This document shows, piece by piece, positions 56,601 to 62,403 of a stretch of 64,000 nucleotides of DNA. The notes beneath the pieces were generated by a model. That model searched no databases. It was not told where the DNA came from and worked only from the letters and a program-made list of their open reading frames with translations. A program made the translations under genes and the position numbers. The number at the start of each line of letters is the position of its first letter. Position 1 is the first letter of the stretch. Origin of the DNA: Enoplolaimus lenunculus (lineage: Eukaryota; Nematoda; Enoplea; Enoplida; Thoracostomopsidae); the NCBI GenBank assembly GCA_030248215.1, contig JASANG010000382.1:62001-126000 (forward strand), in the 5' to 3' direction.

Positions 56601-58433
56601 TTCAAATACTGTCCACCAAACACAACTACATCCGCTTGCGTAATGAAACTACGATTTGTGGTTAAATCAAATGGTAGATCTGTGCATGGTCTCTGCAACA
56701 AAGCAGTAGTAAACCCAATGAGAATGAGGAATAATAATAGAGGACTACTATTATGAATACTAATCAATAGGATCCCGTGTCCCTGGATCAGATTCCTTTA
56801 GTGAATAAAGTTCATAGATCCAAAATAGATACAATAAAACAGACCAAAGCAAAAAATGGCCTAGAATGCTCAAATACAAAATAGACATTTAGAAAACCCA
56901 CATGAAGATCATTCAGTCCTGAAAAAATTCACATGTAAATCATGAAAAAAGATGACAGACATATGGCGATGAACAAAAATGATACTGACCAAGTCAGTTC
57001 TGTCCAAAAGAGGGTGTTTGGTATAGAATGAATTAAAGTGAACATAAGCACTAACCGAATAGCAATAAGCCCCCTTATTCGGGTCACTACATTAAAGTAG
57101 TATTCAGTTTACGCTGTAGTGGATCAAAAATTTTTGTGGCTGGGATTTGCAATGTTGCTGATAAAACCCAGCGAGAAAACTAAGCGAGAAGCCAAACGCA
57201 ACTTTTATTATAATTTAACTAAAATATTTTTATTTTTTAGTTCAAAGCGGATTCAATCTCTTTATGTGTATAGCCATGTCCTTGCTCCAGCGCATTGCAG
57301 CCCCAACGTTTAGTGATATGACAATTAGTTCTAAAACAGCGTCCTAGACTAATTTTTATAAGCGTTCAAGCACTAACACTACATATAAAGAACATAATTG
57401 CATGTACAGCACAATAGAAAAAATTTTATCTGGCAGAGAGGCCTTAGCTGTTTTTGACAATTTCTGCTGGGAATGAGTTACCACCAAGACCACGGCAACA
57501 TTTGCAATCCAGTTTGCAATACCTTTGTTCAACAAGTTTATTATAAATCAAAAATACCTCAGCTACCTAAGATTTTTACCACGGAACCTATTGTACAAAG
57601 TTTAGCAATCCTGGTGCATTAAAAATCATTAGGATTATATACACTTTTTACGAAAATATTAACTTACAAACCAAATGCTACGCGTAGGTTTGGCTTTATA
57701 ATTAAAGTTTGTGTAAGCCAAAATCAACATCCTTGGTGTTTTCACTGTCGACTTTTTGAGTGATCTCTAAATCAAGTTAAAGCACAACCACATTACACAG
57801 AACAAAGTATAAAAACCTGTGAATCAAAAAGCCACTCTAAGTTGAAATCGAATTAGTAACAGCTCCAACTTGTTGCCAGTTATACCTTCATGTGCTGTGC
57901 CTTTACAACTTTTCAAAACTGATTGGGAAATATTTTAATTTTCAAGTTTAATACAAGTTGGATTTGCACTCAAGCGTGCAAATTTTTTTATTTTATGTTG
58001 TGTGCATCTCATATTTTGCAGAAATCTACTAGGAATCACACGATAAGCTTCAGGTAATCGTTTTTGATCGGTGCCCATGTCTTTTTACTCTAATTTTATT
58101 ACACCTATTATTCCAAATACCTGAAAACAATAAAAAATTAAAAGATACCCAAAGCTACGGATGTGTTTTAGTTTTTCGAGCCGCTGCCGCCTGCGCCGTC
58201 GTCCGCCGATGTTCTAATCCGCGACGTTAGTTATATGTTTACATTAACTGCATCTGAAATTGTAATTGTAATAATGGCAAGGACCGTTTTACCTGTTGTG
58301 CTTTAGGTGATTGTAACTCTTGTTGTTGATTTGGCTGATAGTAACGCCAGCGCGGGATTATAGTGGTATAAATATAGACTGTAGCTACTGCAAATAATAT
58401 ACATATACAATAAAATTTCTCGCTTAAAGTCAT
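22984..58433 (-). CDS. Alpha-1,3-fucosyltransferase (GT10 family), complete, five exons
   Basis: Golgi type II membrane enzyme expected to transfer fucose from GDP-fucose to N-acetylglucosamine of glycans. Exons: 58433-58293, 57766-57668, 56692-56524, 24512-24327, 23636-22984. All introns are GT-AG, with phases 0, 0, 1, 1; the coding length is 1248 bases, 415 residues. Residues 1-6 form a short cytosolic tail, 7-26 a membrane anchor, then a Gln-rich stem. TPRMLILAYTNF (57-68) and residues 81-136 form the acceptor-side domain (DVVVFGG, HQIYVFFSQEAP). GFFNLTLSYRNDSD follows in exon 4. The C-terminal donor domain has WFVSHC, IHIYGECG, FAAENNICDQYITEKYW (255-271) and VPIVL, the GT10 signature, and ends in a KWWFGG region. 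Length is normal for the family. Acceptor specificity (core alpha-1,3 versus Lewis-type) cannot be read from sequence alone. Confidence 0.95.
24327..24512 (-). CDS. Fucosyltransferase exon 4: FFNLTLSYRNDSD motif
   Basis: 186 bases after TATTAAG|A (AG at 24514-24513). It reads EYNHIPGFFNLTLSYRNDSD, then VHAPYGKYKYVPFNNT and a basic linker to HPI. GFFNLTLSYRNDSD matches the GFFNWTMTYRRDSD block of GT10. It ends in phase 1 at ATTG|GTAAGT; the split codon G+TT gives Val199. Entry and exit phases fit exons 3 and 5 exactly. Confidence 0.92.
25757..26430 (-). mobile_element. Gag-like retroelement fossil fragment
   Basis: A GC-richer island in AT-rich surroundings with coding-like composition on the minus strand (Pro, Arg, Ser and acidic-rich at 25808-26098). 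The motif AATGCAATTGGGTTAAA at 26092-26108 recurs at 62797-62813, beside another such island, so the two belong to one family. No enzyme domain is visible. Broken; probably an LTR-type element remnant. Confidence 0.35.
26826..27352. mobile_element. PIF/Harbinger-like MITE with TAA target duplication
   Basis: 527 bases. The left end TGGGTCATCCACGTTATACT is repeated inverted at the right end (GTATTACGTGGATGACCCA), and the similarity runs about 47 bases inwards to AAAAAATTGTCC. Direct TAA copies flank it at 26823-26825 and 27353-27355, the 3-base TWA target typical of PIF/Harbinger. The interior has repeated GTCTGT..GAAGG.ACT words and no coding frame, so it is non-autonomous. Confidence 0.75.
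28015..28612. repeat. CCCGTTTTCCCAGCGAAAA minisatellite
   Basis: About ten degenerate units of roughly 55-65 bases pairing CCCGTTTTCCCAGCGAAAA with TTTGCAGCTG and CATTTGCCCGAAAC. Frames of 100-170 codons are open on both strands only because the unit lacks stops. No gene is called. Confidence 0.85.
28690..29480. other. Gene-free segment
   Basis: AT-rich sequence with CGCGAGGGACTATACATAATTATAGTCC near 28938-28965 (inverted GGACTATA words) and no coding signal. Nothing else recognised. Confidence 0.4.
29488..29560 (-). ncRNA. tRNA-like promoter pair (probable SINE head or decayed tRNA)
   Basis: On the minus strand TAGCTGAGTGGT (29546-29535) fits RNA polymerase III box A, and GGTTCGAATCC (29503-29493) is a perfect box B, 31 bases apart between boxes. 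A T-arm can be drawn, but no acceptor stem closes and the anticodon arm is poor. A tRNA-derived SINE head, or a tRNA fragment captured in a retroelement end, fits better than a working tRNA. Confidence 0.45.
30141..30785. mobile_element. Palindrome-bearing MITE, copy A (both ends present)
   Basis: 645 bases. The left end GGGGTTCACGTTGGGGCAGC is matched inverted at the right by GCCCCAGTCATAACGCGAACC. It is flanked by TGA on both sides (30138-30140, 30786-30788), possibly a 3-base target duplication. It contains ATATCATATGATATT palindromes near 30293 and 30568 and no gene. It sits inside gypsy-derived sequence, so it is younger than that element. Confidence 0.7.
30845..31279 (+). mobile_element. 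Palindrome-bearing MITE, copy B (5' truncated)
   Basis: It begins at GTAGAATGTCATATGATACT and ends GTTATAACGTGAACCCCGCA, so only the right terminal repeat remains. Interior order matches copy A and the complete copy at 62993, with TCATATGA palindromes at about 31021, 31057 and 31093. Confidence 0.65.
31283..31765. mobile_element. Inverted duplication of a gypsy integrase fragment
   Basis: About 58 bases encoding PKQTAETIVKLI lie on the plus strand at 31283-31340 and again on the minus strand at 31662-31605. The plus copy continues into an integrase stretch (NDGPAFISELYK, then WANKLVER) to about 31600, where the oppositely oriented copy begins. Two fragments of one family lie tail to tail within the fossil. 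Confidence 0.65.
33539..33846. mobile_element. Second copy of the Harbinger-like MITE, diverged
   Basis: The right end (GTATACCGTAGATGACCCA) and the internal words GACACTGTCCGAAGGGAGTC match the element at 26826-27352, and the left end AATGGGTATATGAG..AATTGTCC is a worn version of the same terminal repeat. TTA follows the right end. It is about 308 bases, shortened internally. Confidence 0.5.
34275..35025. mobile_element. Degenerate terminal-inverted-repeat DNA element
   Basis: GGTGGATCCAGAAATTTC then GGGGGGGTGCACA at the left (34273-34316) faces an inverted worn counterpart GAATGCACCCCCTCTCCCTG then AATCTCCC at 34993-35022. GGATCCAG..GGGGGTG ends are common in animal DNA transposons. The interior carries TTAGGC-like repeat at 34540-34690 and no coding frame. 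Confidence 0.5.
34540..34690 (+). repeat. Degenerate TTAGGC-like tract
   Basis: Words such as TTTAGGTTTAGACTTAGGTTG, GAGCCTAGGCTATAGG and TTGCTTAGGTTCGCGCGTAGG. It lies inside the terminal-inverted-repeat element, suggesting these tracts travel with, or are made by, mobile elements. Confidence 0.5.
35535..35670. repeat. Short tandem repeat, CGCCAAAATTTGAATTTTCC
   Basis: About six degenerate units of roughly 20-24 bases combining CGCCAAAATTT and GAATTTTCC. No coding or regulatory reading is supported. Confidence 0.7.
36249..37180. mobile_element. Foldback-type element with 220 bp near-identical inverted arms
   Basis: Left arm 36249-36468 and right arm 36961-37180 are both exactly 220 bases and reverse complements, with about two mismatches noticed. 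The ends read AAACTAGGTAAAAGTGCCCC and its complement. The central 492 bases hold no gene. No convincing target duplication was seen; the palindromic CTAG in the ends makes the exact limit ambiguous. High arm identity implies recent arrival or gene conversion. Confidence 0.85.
37609..37792 (+). repeat. 184 bp direct repeat, copy 1
   Basis: It matches 38741-38924 base for base in length (offset 1132) with roughly ten differences. It contains an 8-base inverted pair CTCTGTGG/CCACAGAG around CCGCAAGAGGGTGG. The two copies could be short LTRs or ends of a small element, but they lack TG..CA termini. Confidence 0.75.
37805..37973 (+). repeat. 169 bp conserved unit, copy 1
   Basis: It begins ATGGGTATGGACTATAGGGG and ends GGGTCCCAACTTTA. 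Copy 2 at 41361-41529 is the same length with around ten to fifteen substitutions and no length change. It contains CTATCCCGAACACG and TTTGGGATCGCCAAGGATA. 5S rRNA, U1 and tRNA were considered and none fits. Could be a small structured RNA-derived SINE body. Confidence 0.65.
38741..38924 (+). repeat. 184 bp direct repeat, copy 2
   Basis: Partner of 37609-37792, keeping the same CTGTGGCCGCAAGAGGGTGG hairpin. The sequence between the copies (37793-38740) includes the 169 bp unit and AT-rich filler. Confidence 0.75.
38925..39689. other. Gene-free segment with AAAATTTT-rich patch
   Basis: AAAATTTTTGTAAAATTTTAAAA words at 39186-39210 lie beside AAGCTTATGCAAATAAGCTT (39219-39238, inverted AAGCTTAT). 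Frames at 39340-39670 show no recognisable domain. Confidence 0.4.
39690..40470 (-). mobile_element. Retroelement leader plus gag-like fossil (minus)
   Basis: Two parts: a leader/LTR-like segment 40470-40200 related, in inverse orientation, to 43315-43570, and a coding-like stretch 40212-39700 with GLGDSYPRAFLP, SDHRGETLS, GKINSW and KTGPAPPIFEAVEI blocks. The same blocks in the same order occur at 61780-62290. Broken. Gag-like is inferred from repeat status and composition, not from a recognised domain. Confidence 0.45.
41361..41529 (+). repeat. 169 bp conserved unit, copy 2
   Basis: Same length and order as the unit at 37805-37973, but with different flanking sequence (no GGTCCGGTGATA leader here), which fixes the repeat's left limit near ATGGGTATGG. 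A frame across it is chance. Confidence 0.65.
42685..42836. repeat. Three spaced copies of palindrome TCTAACCCCGTTAGA
   Basis: At about 42685-42700, 42738-42752 (CCATT variant) and 42821-42835. Each is an imperfect inverted repeat (CTAAC/GTTAG). Protein-binding half-sites or small hairpins are possible; there is no family match. Confidence 0.45.
43244..43286 (+). repeat. (CAA)n microsatellite
   Basis: Imperfect CAA/ACAAT run in AT-rich sequence. No gene context. Confidence 0.8.
43315..43570 (+). mobile_element. Retroelement leader fossil (plus), mirror of 40200-40470
   Basis: Shared words in inverse orientation include TTAAGGGAGTC, GGCCCTGCGTGGCC and GAGTGGCASAGCCA. The two leaders point away from each other about 2.9 kb apart. 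Coding capacity beyond 43570 is not recognisable. Confidence 0.45.
43741..44409 (+). repeat. Segmental duplication, copy 1
   Basis: 44044-44409 is identical, as far as read, to 44898-45263 (366 bases, offset 854). Upstream, 43741-44043 corresponds to 44600-44897, but there the second copy is shorter throughout. It contains a retroelement-like leader and, from 44227, the left end of the palindrome-bearing MITE. Confidence 0.85.
44227..44409 (+). mobile_element. Palindrome-bearing MITE, left end only (copy C1)
   Basis: It starts CCGGGTTCACTTTATAAACG followed by GGGCAGCTTGGGACACG, runs through the first AATATCATATGATATT-type palindromes and is cut by the duplication junction. Confidence 0.6.
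44410..44897. other. Length-compressed junction of the duplication (probable unpolished assembly patch)
   Basis: This segment reads as a shrunken version first of the MITE sequence that properly continues at 45264, then of 43.4-44.04 kb. Doubled bases are collapsed and long G/T homopolymers are abundant. On both sides the match becomes perfect abruptly. Raw long-read sequence joining two polished contigs explains this better than evolution. Confidence 0.65.
45080..45678 (+). mobile_element. Palindrome-bearing MITE, copy C2 (right end missing)
   Basis: Same left end as C1. Palindromes lie near 45234, 45262, 45328 and 45508, plus TCATATGA at 45637. It stops at GATATAAGAGC, just before the terminal repeat seen in the 63 kb copy, where the large inverted-repeat structure begins (45689). 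That junction suggests one was inserted in, or recombined with, the other. Confidence 0.7.
47219..47233 (-). other. Primer-binding-site-like motif, left arm
   Basis: TGGCGACAACACAGG on the minus strand, directly after the LTR-like region. TGGCGAC starts are typical of tRNA primer sites in LTR retrotransposons. The mirrored copy is at 53434-53448. Confidence 0.5.
47522..47760 (-). promoter_or_regulatory. CCAAT-rich TATA promoter in the LTR-like region
   Basis: Reading minus: CCAAT or ATTGG at 47751, 47711, 47683, 47641, 47612, 47571 and 47553, then TATA box GGTATATAAG near 47535-47526, GTGCACGGGC, and an initiator-like triple TCAGT at about 47500. Four of the boxes fall in a 70 base block present twice (about 47590-47650 and 47662-47720). 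This is an RNA polymerase II promoter layout reading toward 47234, the LTR end. Confidence 0.6.
48681..49860 (+). repeat. Tandem array, about 176 bp monomer, left arm
   Basis: GTCAGGGT(GG/AT)TTTTATTGCTCAG starts monomers at 48681, 48842, 49021, 49198, 49375, 49550 and 49725 (spacings 161, 179, 177, 177, 175, 175). Each continues with GAGCTCTATCGAATGGTAGG, AAATTCGCATTTTTGCATTT, then GGATCCGTAAATT. Frames inside are not genes. Confidence 0.85.
49861..51889. other. Centre of the inverted-repeat structure
   Basis: GC-richer than average (49.9-50.9 kb) with no recognisable gene. CTAGTCA words recur at 50873, 50961, 50989 and 51111. ACATACCAAAATGCA occurs twice near 51301-51360. These may be U3-like sequences of two LTRs meeting head to head. 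Confidence 0.4.
51890..51962 (+). mobile_element. Palindrome-bearing MITE, right-end fragment
   Basis: GTTGACGTCGAATGAACATG, then GGGACAAACCGTGTCCC and CAGTTATAACGTGAACTCCGCA, matching the right ends of copies A and B (30.7 and 31.25 kb). Confidence 0.6.
51980..53200 (-). repeat. Tandem array, about 176 bp monomer, right arm (diverged, interrupted)
   Basis: The inverse of the left-array landmark (AATAAAACTACCCCGAAC-like) occurs near 51990, 52145, 52245, 52820, 52995 and 53172. The last three spacings are about 176. A MITE copy (52268-52721) splits the array. Confidence 0.6.
52268..52721 (-). mobile_element. Palindrome-bearing MITE, copy D (inverted, truncated)
   Basis: Reads inversely to the 63 kb copy: palindromes near 52273, 52452 and 52525, then GACAAAACGTGTCTCAAACT and TGTTAACCCTGCA at 52721. 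Inserted in the right-arm 176 bp array. Confidence 0.65.
53434..53448 (+). other. Primer-binding-site-like motif, right arm
   Basis: TGGCGACAACGCAGG on the plus strand, one base different from the left-arm motif and pointing the opposite way. CACAAAGGGGGTGTG precedes both at about the same distance. Confidence 0.5.
54045..54245 (+). repeat. About 190 bp direct repeat with GTCCGTCCGTCT, copy 1
   Basis: Begins AGTTAGGTCAAACCCGCTAT, contains the palindromic CTCCGAGCGAAGCTCGGAG and a GTCC/GTCT run (54189-54236). Copy 2 lies at 54435-54618, almost identical but with a 17-base block of the palindrome absent. Likely a young duplication or element end. Confidence 0.8.
54435..54618 (+). repeat. About 190 bp direct repeat, copy 2
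   Basis: Partner of 54045-54245. It continues into an AT-rich tandem region, and the words TTCGAGCTTCGCTCAATAA at 55239-55257 are an inverted echo of TTATTGAGCGAAGCTCG, so 54435-55257 may be one element. Confidence 0.75.
54690..55230 (+). repeat. Three tandem units of about 180 bp, AT-rich
   Basis: AAATTAGGACTTTYYACAAT, TTTCACTAATTATTA and AGTTAGCTAATAGCTAATTTGCAT recur at about 54730-54870, 54905-55060 and 55080-55215. They lie between the inverted GAGCGAAGCTC/GAGCTTCGCTC words, so they are probably the body of one element. Confidence 0.65.
55370..55480 (+). mobile_element. Palindrome-bearing MITE, internal fragment
   Basis: GTAGAATGTCATATGATACT and GAGAAACAGAAACG match copy B (30848-30940). 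No ends remain. Confidence 0.55.
56149..56488. other. Gene-free segment beside exon 3
   Basis: It contains two ACCCATATGGGTAG/ACCCATATAGGTAG-like palindromes (56159-56172, 56375-56388) and, at 56470-56488, GGTAACGTGAACCACGCACT, a worn right end of the palindrome-bearing MITE family. The intron continues through it. Confidence 0.4.
56524..56692 (-). CDS. Fucosyltransferase exon 3: N-terminal GT10 domain
   Basis: 169 bases after TTGCAG|A (AG at 56694-56693). It reads RPCTDLPFDLTTNRSF, then ITQADVVVFGGQY and HQIYVFFSQEAPKTQ, the Cys/TNR/ADAVVFH/VFFSQEAP blocks of GT10. The donor CAAG|GTTCAG leaves phase 1; the split codon G+AT gives Asp137. The open frame continues to 56489 but that tail does not match the family. 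Confidence 0.9.
57668..57766 (-). CDS. Fucosyltransferase exon 2: start of catalytic region
   Basis: 99 bases, 33 codons, phase 0 at both ends. Acceptor TTGATTTAG|A (AG at 57768-57767), donor TTT|GTAAGT. It encodes RSLKKSTVKTPRMLILAYTN and ends in SIWF. The RMLILAYTNF block corresponds to the ILLWT/ILAYT-type strand that opens the GT10 catalytic domain. The exon is too short to stand out as an ORF; it was found by looking for that block. Confidence 0.87.
58293..58433 (-). CDS. Fucosyltransferase exon 1: cytosolic tail, signal anchor, stem
   Basis: 141 bases, 47 codons. It encodes MTLSEK, a hydrophobic helix FYCICILFAVATVYIYTTII, then a PRWRYY and Gln-rich stem. Donor CAACAG|GTAAAA, phase 0. 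An in-frame ATG exists at 58520, but GGTTTTGTTTTAG ends nine bases before ATG 58433. That looks like a splice or spliced-leader acceptor, so 58433 is preferred, as a short tail is usual for Golgi type II enzymes. Confidence 0.88.
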
Positions 58434-59419
58434 GGCGAAATCTAAAACAAAACCGATACAGATACGTTTATTCGCAATATGGAAGCCATTGTGAGTTGGC
58501 TTAGTCATGCCCTTATCCATACGTTGAGGCTTAGCCTTTTGACTTACGCTTAGACTTAGGAACATGCATATATTAGTTACCTACTATAAATCAACCGTAC
58601 TTATTACGCAATAAAAGAAGACACAACAAAATTTAAATTTGCAACGGGAACGCTACACTAAAATTGAACTGAAAGAAAAGCTATCTGCTCATAACAGTCA
58701 AAAGACTGGATACAACTACCACCTTTGAAGTATAACAGTCCGGCACACATGAGGCACGGTTGGTGTACGTTTCAACCTAAGTGCACAGGACAGTTCTTGG
58801 GCCTCGCAAGGCGTCCTGCCTTAACAGATTCCGTCGAAAGCCCGGCATAATCTGCCGGGCTTTTTAATCTATCTAGGTCCTTGTTGTACTCCATACGGGC
58901 AACACCATAAAAAATTATGATAAAAACAAAGTAGATTTCATTTGTATAGAATATAAACCTTGATAATCGTCGAAAATAAAGGGTCGAAGGTAAATTGCGT
59001 TTCGCTGGATTAGGAAAATCTAAAATACAGTAGATGAATTGAATACTTATCTCCAACTAAGGGTTATTTCACCAATAATGTTGCAAAAAAGAAAATGAGA
59101 ATGAATTTTTCGGTGGCATGTATTTTTCATGTCCATGAGAAAATCGTTGGTGAAAACTTTTAGGGCCCAATTTTGCGCGATTCAAACAAACTAGTTTAAT
59201 CCGTTAGTGGTAGGACCGTAGAAGTCTCTGTGTTAACGTTTCATTACCCGCCAATCCTAGCTGATTTTGTTTTAATTGTTACTCGCTTTGCACGCGACGA
59301 TTTTCTCATGATTCTATGTGCGTGGTGACCTGCAGCTACGATCGGACCATGAGCCAGGCGCGAACTGGAGTGAATCATTTACTGGATGTTGCCATCCAGA
59401 AACTTAATATTGGTACAGT
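58434..59419. other. Upstream of the fucosyltransferase start
   Basis: Promoter and 5' UTR should be here but no clear TATA or initiator is seen. GGTTTTGTTTTAG ending nine bases before the ATG looks like a cis- or spliced-leader acceptor. The minus frame at 58772-59056 shows no known domain. Confidence 0.4.
58837..58863. other. Perfect 11 bp hairpin with T tail
   Basis: AAAGCCCGGCA, a five-base loop, then TGCCGGGCTTT followed by T bases to 58865. The shape equals a bacterial intrinsic terminator, but the context is eukaryotic and no bacterial gene adjoins it. Confidence 0.6.
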
Positions 59420-60005
59420 CTATATCATCCGTAGATCACATTCCATCGGATATTAATTTACGGGATACCGGAACCGGTATTGATACGGAATGTTTCACCG
59501 GAACTGGAACCGGATAGCGGATATTATATATGTAAAATAAATTATTTTCGCTGTATTTTTAGCGTGCCAAGGTTCATAATTGCTGCTAATAAACTTAAAT
59601 TATTTAATGCAAAAAATGCGTTTAACTCTCGCTCGCTTACATAAGTTAAAAATAGCTGAAAACGTGTCAAATCTTTAACTTCTTTCTCACTTGTAAAGAC
59701 CAGTTGTATGAAATTCGGCACCACAGCTGTAAATATCCGGTACATTTATACTGGATACTGAAACCGGATACGTATATCAGTTTTTACCGGATATTAAACC
59801 GGAACCGGATATTCGGTCGTACCGTCACAGCATACGTAATTCCACGTGGTATCTTAGTGCCACCTTATATCCGGTTCCGATTTAATGGCAAAAACTGATC
59901 CTTATCCGGTTTGAGTAGTCGGTATAACCGTAACGAATATTTATCCGGTTCCGGTAGAAGATTCAATATGTAGTTCCGGTATTCGGTAATTATATATCCG
60001 GTCGC
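59420..60005. repeat. CCGGAT/ATCCGG-rich degenerate repeat
   Basis: Dense GGAACCGGATA, TATCCGGTTCCGG and CCGGATATT words on both strands, flanking a plain stretch at 59530-59730. Looks like a decayed short tandem repeat or element with repetitive ends. No coding frame. Confidence 0.6.
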
Positions 60006-61690
60006 CCCTTGCGTAGTACAGGTTTTCGGGCTTGAAAATGATCATATTAGCAAACTATGCTCGTTTTTGAGGTGGTCCAGCTTTTTGGTCAACAATGCAG
60101 TGGTACAATACTGGATTTGTACAATTTTTGCAAATTTGAAGAAAATTTAATGCGCTATCCAGCGAGTTCAATATCACAAATTTGAATGACAGGAAGTTTT
60201 GATCCTGCTTTTTAAATTTATGCACCACTGCGGCAATTCGTTTTATTTTTGCGAAGAATTTTAACTCTCTCTCGTTAATCGCTTCGTTGCGGAATAAATA
60301 ATTTTACATGATTATGTGTAATTTTTAAAGTTCTTTCTGATGATACCAGAAATACCTTTATGCGATTCTTTGTTCAAGTGATCTGCCTAAAAACTGAGTG
60401 GGTTACCCATATTAGGCTACTACCCATATTAGGCATACTTCCCCTATAGATAAACTACAATCAATTATTGATAAGTTAACTCATCAAAAGCAATTTAATA
60501 AAAATGATATAGGATTTTTATGGAACGTATCAGAACAAGTATGATTAAAATCAAAATCGCAAAATTCCGATTCCGATTGATTGTGCGATCGGAATTGGAA
60601 CTTGTTCTGAATCGGAACAAATACTAACTGGCTACCTCAACGCTATCTGCCATTGTGTTTAAACTGAGCTGAAACGTGATAGCCAGTCATATACATGACT
60701 AAAAAATATTACACTTCTGTTTGTAGAACATCAAGCTCTCAGCTTTACAATCAGTAATTGACATGCAAATACCAAGGAAATATTACTTTTTAAGACCGCC
60801 TGAAGGCCATCTCTTTTAAAAAAAGTTAATTTTCGGGATCCCGATTTTACGGCGCATGTAAAGATCGGGGGCGGAACGGTTTTCTGTGTAACGGCAATAG
60901 AGCAAGCTTAAGCTTTAGGCTAATTTCTTTGCTTGGCTTAGGCGTAGGCTTAGGCTTAGGCTTAGGCTTAGAAATATGCATATAATACTGTTCCACAATC
61001 TGTTCTTTACATTGGCCGATTTTACAATGGTATTTTCTTGCATAATTGTTTAGATAGAATTTTGTTTCATTTCTAAATTAGCTATCTTGAATAAAAAATT
61101 TTTGCTGATCTTTAGTGAAAAAATTGGAGCCGAAACCATAGGTTTCGAAGAAGAGACCCCTCAAGGATAAATCTTTGATTGACACCTTTTGATTGAACAA
61201 GTTTTAAAACCCTAAGTGCAGGCGTAATCAATATATCTCATGGCTACACAACTGACATTGTAAAACTTGGAAATTGAGATAAGGAATCGGCCTTAAAACG
61301 TGTTCTAAAAGATAAAAAACAACAATCGTCAGAAACCTAATGTCAGTCCCACGTTACCATTGGTTTGGATTGCACACAAAATGTCCAGTCGTCTGTTAAA
61401 AACTCTATAGTGTCCTTTAAACGTTAACTGGACAAGCTATACCGTCCGCGGTAGCATGCTCAGCTAGTAATGGACGCCAATGATATCTATAAGATAGGTT
61501 ACCCTAAATCGAAAGTCCTTGCCACCCATCCTTGGCGGGTACCCCTTATGATTTGATCGAAGCCGGCTACTGTGTCTAGTTATGCTACTCCGCTCGATCA
61601 TGTCCGGGATGGGTTTTCCATCTCGGGCTCGCAGTGCACTCACCATCCAAACGCAGATACTTATCGTCACCGGACTTTTGAATAAAGCAT
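60006..61690. other. Gene-free segment
   Basis: AT-rich, with GATTTT/AATCGGAATTG words near 60545-60620 and an ACTACCCATATTAGGC duplicate at 60400-60435. Nothing coding recognised apart from the TTAGGC run listed separately. Confidence 0.4.
60938..60971 (+). repeat. Interstitial (TTAGGC)n telomere repeat
   Basis: TTAGGC, a one-base variant, then four further tandem units ending in TTAG. TTAGGC is the telomere unit of nematodes (arthropods use TTAGG, vertebrates TTAGGG). This is the cleanest such run in the window. Confidence 0.8.
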
Positions 61691-61699
61691 AGCGCACAA

Positions 61700-62300
61700 T
61701 TCCATTTGGTAAAAATTACTCGCCGGCCGCCAGCCGGCGAACGCTTCCAAAACGCAACTTATCCTGAAAAAGATTTGGGGCTAGGAGACTCTTATCCACG
61801 CACATTCCTGCCCCCAGGTAAAATTTCTGACCACCGTGGCATAACTATATTGTCCATTCGGTGGGCATACAAAATTCGAAGTGCGGGGAAAAATAAATTC
61901 TTGGTAAAAAGGAATTGATCAAAAAGGAAAAAGAAAAAAGGGGACCCGCACCGTCCATTTTTAGGACTGTGGAAATTTTTACTATACGCAACAACCGTTC
62001 CATGTTCAGGGCCCGAAAATCAACCGGAACAAGAAAACGACAAAAGGAGAAGAAAAAAATCCCCATCCCCAGTCCGGACACGATAACAAATTCCGACCCA
62101 GACTTGCTCGGTCGCGAATTGCGAAAGTCCGAGTCGGAGATAACGAAAACAACCCCGTCCCGCGGGGATCTAACAAGAACAGTGGCGCGCCAATCCAGTA
62201 AAACAGCAATCTCAAAATCAGTACTGAAACAAAATTTCGGAACACCCGGAAATCATCGGACTATTGTCACTCATAAAACTGGACACCTGTAGTTTATTAT
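61700..62300 (+). mobile_element. Gag-like retroelement fossil (plus), relative of 39690-40212
   Basis: It shares, in order, GLGDSYPRTFLP, SDHRG, GKNKFLVK, GPAPSIFRTVEI and SESEITKTTPS with the inverted copy near 40 kb. The C-terminal half is Lys/Arg/Ser-rich. Conservation of protein-level blocks across diverged copies says this was once coding. Broken. The gag assignment is inference. Confidence 0.45.
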
Positions 62301-62403
62301 AAAAACAAGGACTGGTAACACATTACAACGTTATTCATTATATCCGTATCATGTATAAAAACGTAGTGGAACCTAATATTTTGATTTTTCCTATGAACTC
62401 AAC

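Noticed and set aside
22984-56767. Two separate fucosyltransferase genes or a broken pseudogene pair
   Set aside because: Exons 3 and 4 join in phase, and no family block is duplicated or missing, so one gene is simpler.
58837-58865. Bacterial operon end or contamination
   Set aside because: No bacterial gene, ribosome binding site or composition shift around it; it lies upstream of a spliced host gene.
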